A stretch of DNA of 5,450 bases. Origin: Methanosarcinales archaeon (GTDB lineage: Archaea > Halobacteriota > Methanosarcinia > Methanosarcinales > Methanogasteraceae). The notes beneath the pieces were generated by a model. The model searched no databases. It worked only from the letters and a program-made list of their open reading frames with translations, and had not been told where the DNA came from. Below are positions 1 to 5,337 of the stretch, piece after piece; the first letter of the stretch is position 1; each line of letters begins with the position of its first letter. The stretch lies in NCBI GenBank assembly GCA_012961645.1, contig DTYY01000029.1, forward strand, positions 1 to 5,450, given 5' to 3'. Made by a program: the position numbers and the translations under genes.

Positions 1-82
1 ATCTCCCTGACCGTGAATCGGATGTCCGGCGCAAAACCCCCAATTCCGCTTTTACGAAAAAACCATTCGCATCCGATAACAT
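1..82 (-). CDS. possible 5' end of a divergent gene (partial, weak)
   Basis: On the minus strand an ATG at 82-80 opens a frame that stays free of stops for 27 codons to the left edge. It is preceded by GAGG five bases upstream (GAGGATATTATG read on the minus strand), a good ribosome-binding arrangement. The peptide begins MLSDANGFFVKAELGVLRR and I do not recognise a family. If real, the gene is divergent from trpC with only 30 bases between the start codons. An alternative is the tail of a plus-strand gene: a frame open from base 1 ends at TAA 82-84. The fragment is too short to decide, so this is a low-confidence call resting mainly on the Shine-Dalgarno match. Confidence 0.25.
   Translation of the reverse strand, partial: MLSDANGFFVKAELGVLRRTSDSRSGR
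17..77. repeat. 8-bp inverted repeat upstream of trpC
   Basis: ATCGGATG at 17-24 is exactly complementary to CATCCGAT at 70-77, with 45 bases between the arms. The right arm lies just upstream of the TATA-like stretch before trpC. It could be a paired operator or part of a leader structure. An 8-bp match at this spacing can also arise by chance in a region this size, so function is only a possibility. Confidence 0.3.
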
Positions 83-88
83 AATATC
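78..88 (+). promoter_or_regulatory. TATA-like element upstream of trpC
   Basis: The AT-rich stretch ACATAATAT (79-87) lies about 26 to 34 bases upstream of the ATG at 113. That is the distance expected of an archaeal TATA box if transcription starts at or very near that ATG. No Shine-Dalgarno motif precedes either the ATG at 95 or the one at 113, which fits a leaderless mRNA. The element is inferred from position and composition only. Confidence 0.3.
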
Positions 89-112
89 CTCTTCATGCCA
101 TACATTGCCGTC

Positions 113-883
113 ATGCACAGGGTCATCGACGAGATACTGGCGTCCACCCGGCAGAGGGTCGAGCGCATTCAGGTCACTGGTACGGACGTGCCGGCACCGA
201 TCAAGCACCGCGACATCATCCGGCTGATACGATCCCGCAGGCATGAAAACATGATTCCTGTGATTGCTGAGGTAAAACCCGGCTCTCCAACCACAGCGAA
301 TCGCAATATAACCCCGGACGTTGCATCAAGGATTGCTCGGGAGATGGAAGCAGCAGGAGCCGTGGCAAACTCAGTTCTTACCGAGCCGGATTTCTTCTTC
401 GGGAGTATGGAGAACCTTTCTGCGGTTCGAGGCTCGGTCGAAATTCCGGTACTGAGAAAGGATTTCATAATCGATGAGAAGCAGATATACGAAACTGAGA
501 GCGACCTGATCCTGTTGATTGCCGGCATCCTTGGAGATGATCTTGATAGATTTGTCGATCTGTCGCTTACGCGGGGACTTGAGCCGCTCGTTGAGGTGCA
601 TAACGAAACCGAACTTACGAGTGCCCTTGATACAAATACAAGGATTGTGGGCGTCAATAACCGTGATTTAACCACTTTAAAAGTTGATTTATCAACGACA
701 GAGCGTCTGGCACCGCTGATACCGGCTGACCGGATCATCATCAGTGAGAGCGGAATTGGGGATGCTGCGGACGTTGTCCGTGTAATCGAGGCTGGGGCGG
801 ACGGGATTCTTGTCGGGACTGCGATCATGGATGCGCCGTTTGAGCGGACAAAGATGCTGGTCGATGCGCTTTATGCGCTGTAG
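113..883 (+). CDS. trpC: indole-3-glycerol phosphate synthase (TrpC)
   Basis: Cytoplasmic enzyme of tryptophan biosynthesis. It closes the ring of CdRP (1-(2-carboxyphenylamino)-1-deoxyribulose 5-phosphate) with loss of CO2 and water to give indole-3-glycerol phosphate. The 256-residue protein is a full-length (beta/alpha)8 barrel. By alignment from memory with the Sulfolobus enzyme, the catalytic and binding residues are present: E53, K55 and S58 in AEVKPGSP, K116 in RKDF, E161 in EPLVEVH, N182 in GVNNRDL, E212/S213 in ISESGI, and the phosphate-binding GILVGT near 231-236. The ATG at 113 is preferred because the family usually begins close to a VIDEIL-like helix; the in-frame ATG at 95 would add six residues. 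Neither has a Shine-Dalgarno. No other trp gene is visible in the window, so trpC may be apart from trpA/trpB here. One oddity is Asn86 before SVLTEP, where the family usually has a hydrophobic residue. The gene ends in TAG. Confidence 0.95.
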   Translation: MHRVIDEILASTRQRVERIQVTGTDVPAPIKHRDIIRLIRSRRHENMIPVIAEVKPGSPTTANRNITPDVASRIAREMEAAGAVANSVLTEPDFFFGSMENLSAVRGSVEIPVLRKDFIIDEKQIYETESDLILLIAGILGDDLDRFVDLSLTRGLEPLVEVHNETELTSALDTNTRIVGVNNRDLTTLKVDLSTTERLAPLIPADRIIISESGIGDAADVVRVIEAGADGILVGTAIMDAPFERTKMLVDALYAL

Positions 884-909
884 TTCGCAATCGCCCTCGT
901 TCGGGAGCC

Positions 910-918
910 AAAATATAT
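910..918 (+). promoter_or_regulatory. TATA-like run after trpC
   Basis: AAAATATAT is the most AT-rich short run in the gap and resembles an archaeal TATA box. Plus-strand use would place a start near 940 and give rpoL a leader of roughly 270 bases containing the hairpins at 1065-1166. The run is nearly symmetrical, so the direction is uncertain. This call rests on composition alone. Confidence 0.2.
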
Positions 919-1064
919 GGTCGTTCCGATGTTCGTGATCTCTGTCCGAACGTATGCATTCACAGGTCTCATAACATTAGCATCAGGAAACGGCAACATC
1001 TTTGCTGACATCCACCAATGCCTCACAGATCAATAGATGCGACTGATACAAATGATACTCAAGC

Positions 1065-1103
1065 ACCGGCATAGGGAAAAGCTCTTTTTCCTATCATTCC
1101 GGT
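1065..1103 (+). other. compound hairpin upstream of rpoL
   Basis: The inner stem pairs ATAGGGAAAA (1071-1080) with TTTTTCCTAT (1085-1094) across a GCTC loop. All ten positions pair, one as a G-U wobble. The outer stem pairs ACCGG (1065-1069) with CCGGT (1099-1103), separated from the inner stem by one base on the left and four on the right. This is the strongest inverted repeat in the window. It could act as a terminator for trpC (it has a U-run in the descending arm but no T-tail after the stem), a leader structure for rpoL, or part of a small RNA. The pairing is seen directly; the role is not known. Confidence 0.6.
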
Positions 1104-1119
1104 CCGGAAGTTCTCGCAA

Positions 1120-1137
1120 TCGTTGCCACCGAAACGA
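1120..1137 (+). repeat. short stem-loop between two larger inverted repeats
   Basis: TCGTT (1120-1124) pairs with AACGA (1133-1137) around an 8-base loop. It is weak alone, but it lies between the hairpin at 1065-1103 and the repeat at 1146-1166. The three together could form a row of stem-loops in a rpoL leader. Confidence 0.25.
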
Positions 1138-1145
1138 GCGATACC

Positions 1146-1166
1146 TTGAAGCATAAGATACTTCAA
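1146..1166. promoter_or_regulatory. perfect inverted repeat, candidate operator, upstream of rpoL
   Basis: TTGAAG (1146-1151) and CTTCAA (1161-1166) are perfect inverted half-sites separated by nine bases, 45 bases upstream of the rpoL ATG. The spacer contains ATAAGATA (1153-1160), which resembles a weak TATA box. A dimeric repressor bound here would cover it. In RNA the same bases would form a 6-bp stem with a 9-base loop. Neither role is proven. Confidence 0.3.
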
Positions 1167-1211
1167 TACTGCACTACAAGGCAATTGCAAAGACATGGAG
1201 TATGTATCCGG

Positions 1212-1493
1212 ATGAATCTGAAGATCCTGAACAAAACAGATACCGAACTGGAGATGGAGATAGCAGGCGAGACACACACCCTGTTAAACCTGCTGAAATC
1301 CATCCTTCTGGACGATGATGCGGTCGAGATCGCGAGTTATGATATCAGATATCTCGGCATCAGCGAGCCGGTCATGTATGTACGCACAAGTAACGGTACT
1401 GATCCGATACAGACGGTGCGCAGCGCGCTTGTTAAATTGACCGCTATGTGCGATGAATTCAAGAGCGTGTTCCTTGAGCAGACGAACATCTGA
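1212..1493 (+). CDS. rpoL: DNA-directed RNA polymerase subunit L (RpoL)
   Basis: Small subunit of the archaeal RNA polymerase. In this family it pairs with RpoD to form the assembly platform equivalent to the bacterial alpha dimer (eukaryotic Rpb11/Rpb3). The 93-residue product has the expected length and layout: a beta-rich N-terminus (MNLKILNKTDTELEMEI), the characteristic GETHTLLNLLKSILL helix, a YDIRYLGISEPVMYVRT strand region with family-typical Pro and Arg, and a C-terminal helix ending in CDEFKSVF. The same frame can be extended upstream to an ATG at 1146, but those 22 extra residues do not look like the family. The ATG at 1212 has GGAG at 1197-1200, 11 bases away, which is weak support. 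It lies 42 bases before ahaH and probably shares transcription with the ATPase genes. It ends in TGA. Confidence 0.92.
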   Translation: MNLKILNKTDTELEMEIAGETHTLLNLLKSILLDDDAVEIASYDIRYLGISEPVMYVRTSNGTDPIQTVRSALVKLTAMCDEFKSVFLEQTNI

Positions 1494-1500
1494 AACGAAG

Positions 1501-1510
1501 CATTTATCAA
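1501..1510 (+). promoter_or_regulatory. weak TATA-like element before ahaH
   Basis: CATTTATCAA lies 26 to 35 bases upstream of the ahaH start in the only gap between rpoL and the ATPase genes. It may be a secondary promoter for the ATPase genes. The match is weak, and the 42-base gap is also compatible with read-through from rpoL. Confidence 0.2.
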
Positions 1511-1523
1511 GGTACACATACCA

Positions 1524-1529
1524 GTGAGG
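1524..1529 (+). promoter_or_regulatory. ribosome binding site of ahaH (decides the start)
   Basis: GTGAGG is complementary to the usual archaeal 16S rRNA 3' end and lies six bases before the ATG at 1536. The in-frame GTG at 1524, which could be taken as an earlier start, is itself part of this site. The ATG at 1536 is therefore the better start. Confidence 0.7.
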
Positions 1530-1535
1530 GAATCG

Positions 1536-1880
1536 ATGAGTGAAAGCGAAATCCTTGAACGGATCAAACAGGCGGAATCCGATGCCAGGGCAATGATCGC
1601 GCAAGCGTACGAGGATAAACGCAAGGCGATCGCCGATGCAAAAACAGAGGCGCGTGAGATCTTGAGTAGTGCCGAAGAGCGCGCAAAGGATCATGCCAGC
1701 CGTCTGATGGATGCCGAAAAGGGCAAGATATCTGAAGAGCGGAGAACGATCCTTCAGAAAGGGGAGGCCGATGCAAAAAAAATGAAGAACGCTGCATCTG
1801 GCAGGATCGATGCCGCAGTTGATTTTTTACTCGCAGAATTTGAGAGGACGGTTCATGCTAAAGCCAAAGCGGATGAGTAG
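1536..1880 (+). CDS. ahaH: A-type ATP synthase subunit H (peripheral stalk)
   Basis: Subunit H (also called AtpH or subunit G in V-ATPase naming) pairs with subunit E to form the peripheral stalk that holds the A1 head still against the rotor. The 114-residue product is almost entirely helical in character: it has no proline, is rich in Ala, Glu, Lys and Arg, and shows repeated ARE, AEER and ADAKKM-type segments, as expected for the long stalk coiled coil. There is no signal peptide or membrane segment. It is the first gene of the ATPase run, and its last 26 bases overlap the start of ahaI in another frame, so the two are probably translationally coupled. Assignment rests on composition, size and position directly before ahaI, since the family has little residue-level conservation. 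It ends in TAG. Confidence 0.85.
   Translation: MSESEILERIKQAESDARAMIAQAYEDKRKAIADAKTEAREILSSAEERAKDHASRLMDAEKGKISEERRTILQKGEADAKKMKNAASGRIDAAVDFLLAEFERTVHAKAKADE
1842..1847 (+). promoter_or_regulatory. ribosome binding site of ahaI, inside ahaH
   Basis: GAGAGG lies seven bases before the ATG at 1855. It supports that start over the in-frame ATG at 1810, which lacks such a site, and over the ATG at 1873. The site lies within the ahaH coding sequence. Confidence 0.7.
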
Positions 1881-3798
1881 GGTGCTGTTCGTTGGTCACA
1901 AGAATGTCCTTGAACCAACCATAGATGTCCTGCACGATCTGCATGTTGTACACATCGAGGAGTATACCAAGGAGGAATATTTCAGCATCGGCAAACCACT
2001 TGCTGGCGTGGATCAGGATTCGAAGAGGTTGCTTAAACTGCGCTCGATCGCAAACTTTCTCGGCATCAAAAAACCGTATATCAAACCAACCAGCGCCGAA
2101 AAAACATCTTCCGAACTCGAAGAGAGACTCGAGGAACTTGAGTCCGCGGTTTCGGAAAAACTGAGGAAAAAATCAGAGATCGAGGCGGAGATAAAGGAAA
2201 CCGAGACGAACATACACGAGATCAGAACTTTTTCAGGGATTCCTGTGAATTTTGATCTCTGCTCCGGATATGAAACGCTTCGTGTCTTTGCTGGCACGAT
2301 CAAGAAGGGTGCAGAGATTGAAGCGGGACTGAGCAGGATTACCACTGATTACCAGTTGTATGTCGGCGCCACGGGTACTGTCTTGCTATTTGTTCCGGCT
2401 AAAGATGCTGACTTGGTTGCCGAACTGCTAAATGGTGCCCTCTTCAATGAGGTTAAGATACCCGCGATGTCAGGTGCACCTGATGAATTGTTGAGCGAGC
2501 TTGGAACCCGGCGCGAAACACTTTCAAAAGATCTTGAATCCCTGTCTTACGAGATTGATTCGGTTAAAGCGCTGTATGAGGGGTTCATTCTTGCAAGCGA
2601 GGAGTTGCTCTCCATCGAAACCCAGAAGAAGGAGGCACCACTCTTCTTTGCGACGTCCGAGCACGTCTTCGCAATCGATGGATGGGTTCCTGACGACGAG
2701 TTTGAGAAATTGAAATCGAGGGTCGGAGAGGCGACAGATAATCGGGTTTACGTCACACGATCGGGTGGAGAGACCGCTGGGACTGATGAAGGGGGTAAGG
2801 CTGAAGACGCGAACGTCCCGGTCGAATATGACAACCCGAAGGTTGTGAAGCCGATGGAAGCGGTCATGAATCTCTATGCCCGCCCGAAATATTATGAGAT
2901 CGATCCAACTACTTTTGTATTTATCGCATTCCCACTCTTTTATGGAATGATCCTTGGAGACATTGGGTATGCATTAATATTACTTGCAATATCACTCTAT
3001 GGCAGGTCTAAACTGCATGGAGAAGGATGGAACTCGCTTTTCACTGTCCTGATCTACTGCAACATAGCTACGCTATTCTTCGGGATATTATACGGAGAAT
3101 TCCTTGGATTTCCGCTTGCAGGTACCCATGGGCATCCTGGATTGATCCCCGGGTGGCACACCATCGAACTCATCCAGGGCATAGGCGGAGAGACCATCAC
3201 ATATCCGGTCCATAGAACGCACATCGTCACCACTCTGCTGGTCCTGACCCTGATCGTCGGCGTGATACACATCAATATAGGACTCATCACCGGGTTTCAG
3301 AATGTACTGAAGAAACATGGTATGAGAGCAGCGATACTCGATAAGATCGCCTGGATGGTGCTCCAACTTGGCGTGTTCCTTCTTCTGTTCGGAATGATGG
3401 AGGTTATCCCGAGTATGCTGCCGGGGGCAGTCGTATTCGCCCTTGCAGTTATCATGTTGATCGCAGGAGAGGGTGCGGTTGCAGTGATCGAACTGCCATC
3501 CATCATGACCAACATACTCTCGTACTCAAGGCTGCTTGCAGTCGGTCTATCATCGATCGGCATCGCAACAGCGGTCAATACAATGTCGGGAATGGCGTGG
3601 TCGGGTGGTGGGATATATATCGTCCTTGCAAGCATAATATTCATACTCGGACATGCGCTCAATACCGCACTGAGCATCATCGCCCCGGGACTGCACGCGC
3701 TCAGGTTGCAGTACGTAGAATTCTTCACCAAGTTCTATGAAGGTGGGGGCAGAATATACGATCCATTCGGATACAAGAGAATATATACGGAGGAATAA
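1855..3798 (+). CDS. ahaI: A-type ATP synthase subunit I (subunit a, ion channel)
   Basis: Membrane stator subunit that, with the K ring, forms the ion path of the A1Ao ATP synthase (V-ATPase subunit a family, also AtpI/NtpI). The 647 residues match the family's length. The N-terminal half is cytoplasmic, with two coiled-coil arms at about 86-124 and 210-258 and globular parts between them. A Gly/Asp/Glu-rich linker at about 303-320 precedes the membrane half. Hydrophobic helices lie near 352-382, 395-417, 457-480, 498-515, 523-540, 550-577 and 587-610. Conserved signatures are MILGDIGYA (365-373), SYSRLLAVGLSS with R559 matching the essential channel arginine (R735 in yeast Vph1p), and HALRLQYVEF with R617 matching the second conserved arginine. 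The C-terminus YDPFGYKR is also typical. The start at 1855 is chosen from the ribosome binding site and the family-like MLKPKRMSRV opening. An upstream ATG at 1810 would add 15 residues encoded within ahaH. Confidence 0.97.
   Translation: MLKPKRMSRVLFVGHKNVLEPTIDVLHDLHVVHIEEYTKEEYFSIGKPLAGVDQDSKRLLKLRSIANFLGIKKPYIKPTSAEKTSSELEERLEELESAVSEKLRKKSEIEAEIKETETNIHEIRTFSGIPVNFDLCSGYETLRVFAGTIKKGAEIEAGLSRITTDYQLYVGATGTVLLFVPAKDADLVAELLNGALFNEVKIPAMSGAPDELLSELGTRRETLSKDLESLSYEIDSVKALYEGFILASEELLSIETQKKEAPLFFATSEHVFAIDGWVPDDEFEKLKSRVGEATDNRVYVTRSGGETAGTDEGGKAEDANVPVEYDNPKVVKPMEAVMNLYARPKYYEIDPTTFVFIAFPLFYGMILGDIGYALILLAISLYGRSKLHGEGWNSLFTVLIYCNIATLFFGILYGEFLGFPLAGTHGHPGLIPGWHTIELIQGIGGETITYPVHRTHIVTTLLVLTLIVGVIHINIGLITGFQNVLKKHGMRAAILDKIAWMVLQLGVFLLLFGMMEVIPSMLPGAVVFALAVIMLIAGEGAVAVIELPSIMTNILSYSRLLAVGLSSIGIATAVNTMSGMAWSGGGIYIVLASIIFILGHALNTALSIIAPGLHALRLQYVEFFTKFYEGGGRIYDPFGYKRIYTEE
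3789..3794 (+). promoter_or_regulatory. strong ribosome binding site of ahaK, inside ahaI
   Basis: GGAGGA lies six bases before the ahaK ATG and overlaps the last codons of ahaI. It is the strongest Shine-Dalgarno in the ATPase run. That fits the need for many more copies of the ring subunit K than of the other subunits. Confidence 0.75.
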
Positions 3799-3800
3799 AA

Positions 3801-4055
3801 ATGACAATTGAATTGGCTGGAGCATCAATCGAACAGATAGCAGCAAGTCAGGCAGGCTTAGCCGCAATCGGCGCAGGACTTGCCGTTGGACTTGCCGGCA
3901 TCGGCTCAGGCATCGCAGAAAAGGATATCGGTGCTGCAGCGGTCGGAGCATTTACCGAGAAAGAGGAACTCTTTGGTAAGGGTCTGATCATGACCGTTAT
4001 TCCAGAGACGATCGTGATCTTCGGCTTCGTCATTGCGATCATGCTGCTGATGTGA
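3801..4055 (+). CDS. ahaK: A-type ATP synthase subunit K (rotor ring, c subunit)
   Basis: Membrane rotor-ring proteolipid that carries H+ or Na+ past subunit I. The 84-residue protein is a single helical hairpin: helix 1 at about 14-39 (Gly/Ala-rich, GAGLAVGLAGIGSG), a charged loop at about 40-59, and helix 2 at about 60-84. The ion-binding carboxylate is E69 in VIPETIVIFGF. This is the short single-hairpin form, unlike the double or triple hairpins of some other archaea and of V-ATPases. E69 is followed by T70, and F74 lies at the position where Na+-binding rings often have Tyr. Ion preference cannot be read with confidence. There is no signal peptide. It starts two bases after ahaI ends and its TGA stop is two bases before the ahaE ATG. 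Confidence 0.95.
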   Translation: MTIELAGASIEQIAASQAGLAAIGAGLAVGLAGIGSGIAEKDIGAAAVGAFTEKEELFGKGLIMTVIPETIVIFGFVIAIMLLM

Positions 4056-4057
4056 TT

Positions 4058-4633
4058 ATGGGACTGGAAAACGTTATTGAGGATATCCTGAAAAGCGCAC
4101 GAGACGAAGTCTCTGCAATCGCCGCAGAACGGGACGCAGAGGTCGTATCGATCACCGAGGAGGCAAAACGTAGAGGCGAGCGGATCACTGGCGAGAAGGT
4201 GGCATCTGCAGAATCTGAGATAGAGCGTATCAGAAAGCAGGAGCTCTCGGGCGCGAATCTCGAGGTCAGGAGGATGGTCCTGAACACGCGCAAAGGAATA
4301 CTTGACGAGACATACCGTCAGGCACTGGAGCGTATCCGTGAACATGACAACACAGCACTCCTAAGGTCGCTGATCCGTGCACGCGAGGGCGATGCCACCC
4401 GGGTTTACTCAAACAAGACAGATCAGCCAGTCGTCGAGCGATTGTGTGATGAACTGCTTGAAACTCGGCTAACAGAACTCGAATACGCGGGCAACATCGA
4501 CTGTATAGGCGGAATCCTCCTCGAAAATGAAGATGGAACTATGAGACTGGATTACACGTTCGATACCATCATGGAAGGGGTCAGCGAGCGGTCGATGAAG
4601 CACATATCCCAGATCCTGTTTGAAAAGACATGA
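4058..4633 (+). CDS. ahaE: A-type ATP synthase subunit E (peripheral stalk)
   Basis: Partner of subunit H in the peripheral stalk; its C-terminal domain caps the stalk at the top of the A1 head. The 191-residue product has a long proline-free charged helix over roughly the first 105 residues (MGLENVIEDILKSARDEV and on). A compact C-terminal domain follows, with the family-typical IDCIGGILLENEDG (147-160), then RLDYTFDTIMEG and a final ERSMKHISQILF helix. The ATG at 4058 matches the usual MGLE opening. A GTG at 4052 is in frame but overlaps the ahaK stop. There is no clear Shine-Dalgarno, so translation probably depends on coupling to ahaK. Its TGA overlaps the pyrH ATG as ATGA. In related archaea ahaC follows next; here it does not. 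Confidence 0.95.
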   Translation: MGLENVIEDILKSARDEVSAIAAERDAEVVSITEEAKRRGERITGEKVASAESEIERIRKQELSGANLEVRRMVLNTRKGILDETYRQALERIREHDNTALLRSLIRAREGDATRVYSNKTDQPVVERLCDELLETRLTELEYAGNIDCIGGILLENEDGTMRLDYTFDTIMEGVSERSMKHISQILFEKT

Positions 4634-5337
4634 TCATCGTCCTGTCGGTCGGCGGCTCGGTAATCAGCCATGGTCAGCATCGGTTCGCCGAATACGCCAG
4701 GATGTTGAAGTCTCTGTCATCGGATCATACCGTCTTTGTGGTGGTCGGCGGTGGCAAGATTGCCCGCGATTATATAGAGAGAGCCCGCACATTCGGGGCA
4801 GACGAGGCGTTCTGCGATGCGATCGGGATTCTGGTCACCAGATTGAATGCGCGCCTCCTCATCGCAGCGCTTGGGGACGCTGCATACCCGGTTCCGCCTG
4901 AAACACAGGAGGATGCCGTAGTTGCAGCGCTCTTCGGGAGGATCGTTGTCATGGGCGGAACGATACCGGGGCACACAACCGATGCGGTTGCGGCTATACT
5001 TGCCGAATACGCACGTGCAGACCTCCTGATCAATGCCACAGCCACAGACGGGATATACACAAAAGATCCAAAGAAGCATCCAGACGCTGTTAAACTTGAT
5101 GAGATCTCTCCGGAACAGTTGGTCGGGCTTATCGCTGCTGAAAGGATGGGGGCTGGCGCAAATCTGCCACTTGACATGCTTGCGGCAAAGATTATTGAGC
5201 GGTCAGGGATTCCTGCAGCCGTGATCGATGGTAGCGATCCTTCAAACGTTCTCGACGCTTCGAGTGGAAAGCAGATCGGGACGTATGTTTTAGTTGAACC
5301 TTCTTCTGATCCTGCTCACAGCAAGGAGGCTCAATAA
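4630..5337 (+). CDS. pyrH: UMP kinase, archaeal type (PyrH)
   Basis: Cytoplasmic enzyme that phosphorylates UMP to UDP with ATP, the step from de novo pyrimidine synthesis to UTP and CTP. It belongs to the amino acid kinase fold, not the eukaryotic UMP/CMP kinase fold. The 235-residue product shows the glycine-rich LSVGGSV near the N-terminus (5-11), VVVGGGKIARDY (37-48), GILVTRLNARLL (66-77), VMGGTIPGHTTDAVAA (107-122), ATDGIYTKDPKK (138-149) and LDMLAAKIIERSGI near 180-193. Close relatives such as the Pyrococcus enzyme end near the equivalent of IGTYVLVEP (216-224). Residues 225-235 are an extra polar tail whose DNA is also read, in antisense, by the minus-strand gene at the right edge. The start at 4630 gives a four-base ATGA overlap with ahaE, so it is probably the last gene of the transcript. 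Confidence 0.95.
   Translation: MIIVLSVGGSVISHGQHRFAEYARMLKSLSSDHTVFVVVGGGKIARDYIERARTFGADEAFCDAIGILVTRLNARLLIAALGDAAYPVPPETQEDAVVAALFGRIVVMGGTIPGHTTDAVAAILAEYARADLLINATATDGIYTKDPKKHPDAVKLDEISPEQLVGLIAAERMGAGANLPLDMLAAKIIERSGIPAAVIDGSDPSNVLDASSGKQIGTYVLVEPSSDPAHSKEAQ

Larger units (their letters stand above)
884..1211. other. intergenic region without a convincing gene
   Basis: These 328 bases between trpC and rpoL hold no recognisable protein or RNA family. A 39-codon frame (ATG 917 to TAG 1034-1036) is open but has no Shine-Dalgarno and no recognisable sequence. A TATA-like run lies at 910-918. A direct repeat of TGATAC occurs at 1044-1049 and 1053-1058. The right half (1065-1166) contains three successive inverted repeats, listed separately. 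TCGCAATCG occurs both just after the trpC stop (885-893) and at 1114-1122. The region looks like a promoter plus a possibly structured leader for rpoL and the genes after it. Confidence 0.6.

Noticed and set aside
169..828. Long 219-codon minus-strand frame inside trpC
   Set aside because: It is a shadow of trpC, Ser/Arg-rich in the way antisense frames of real genes commonly are, while trpC has all its catalytic residues.
917..1036. 39-codon open frame in the trpC-rpoL gap
   Set aside because: It has no Shine-Dalgarno, its ATG lies inside the TATA-like run, and the peptide matches no family I know. An open frame of this length is expected by chance.
1044..1058. TGATAC direct repeat as an attachment site or CRISPR-like unit
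   Set aside because: There are only two six-base copies, with no further units and no mobile genes nearby.
1059..1277. Minus-strand 72-codon frame across the gap and the start of rpoL
   Set aside because: It overlaps the clearly real rpoL in antisense, and its Cys/His/Leu-rich product has no recognisable pattern.
1855..1880. 26-base ahaH/ahaI overlap as a possible frameshift or fusion
   Set aside because: ahaI has its own ribosome binding site at 1842-1847 and a family-like N-terminus, and ahaH has a normal length. It is ordinary translational coupling.
2761..2820. Gly/Asp/Glu-rich stretch in ahaI as an insertion
   Set aside because: It lies at the junction of the cytoplasmic and membrane halves, where a variable linker is expected. 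The reading frame and both flanking domains are intact.
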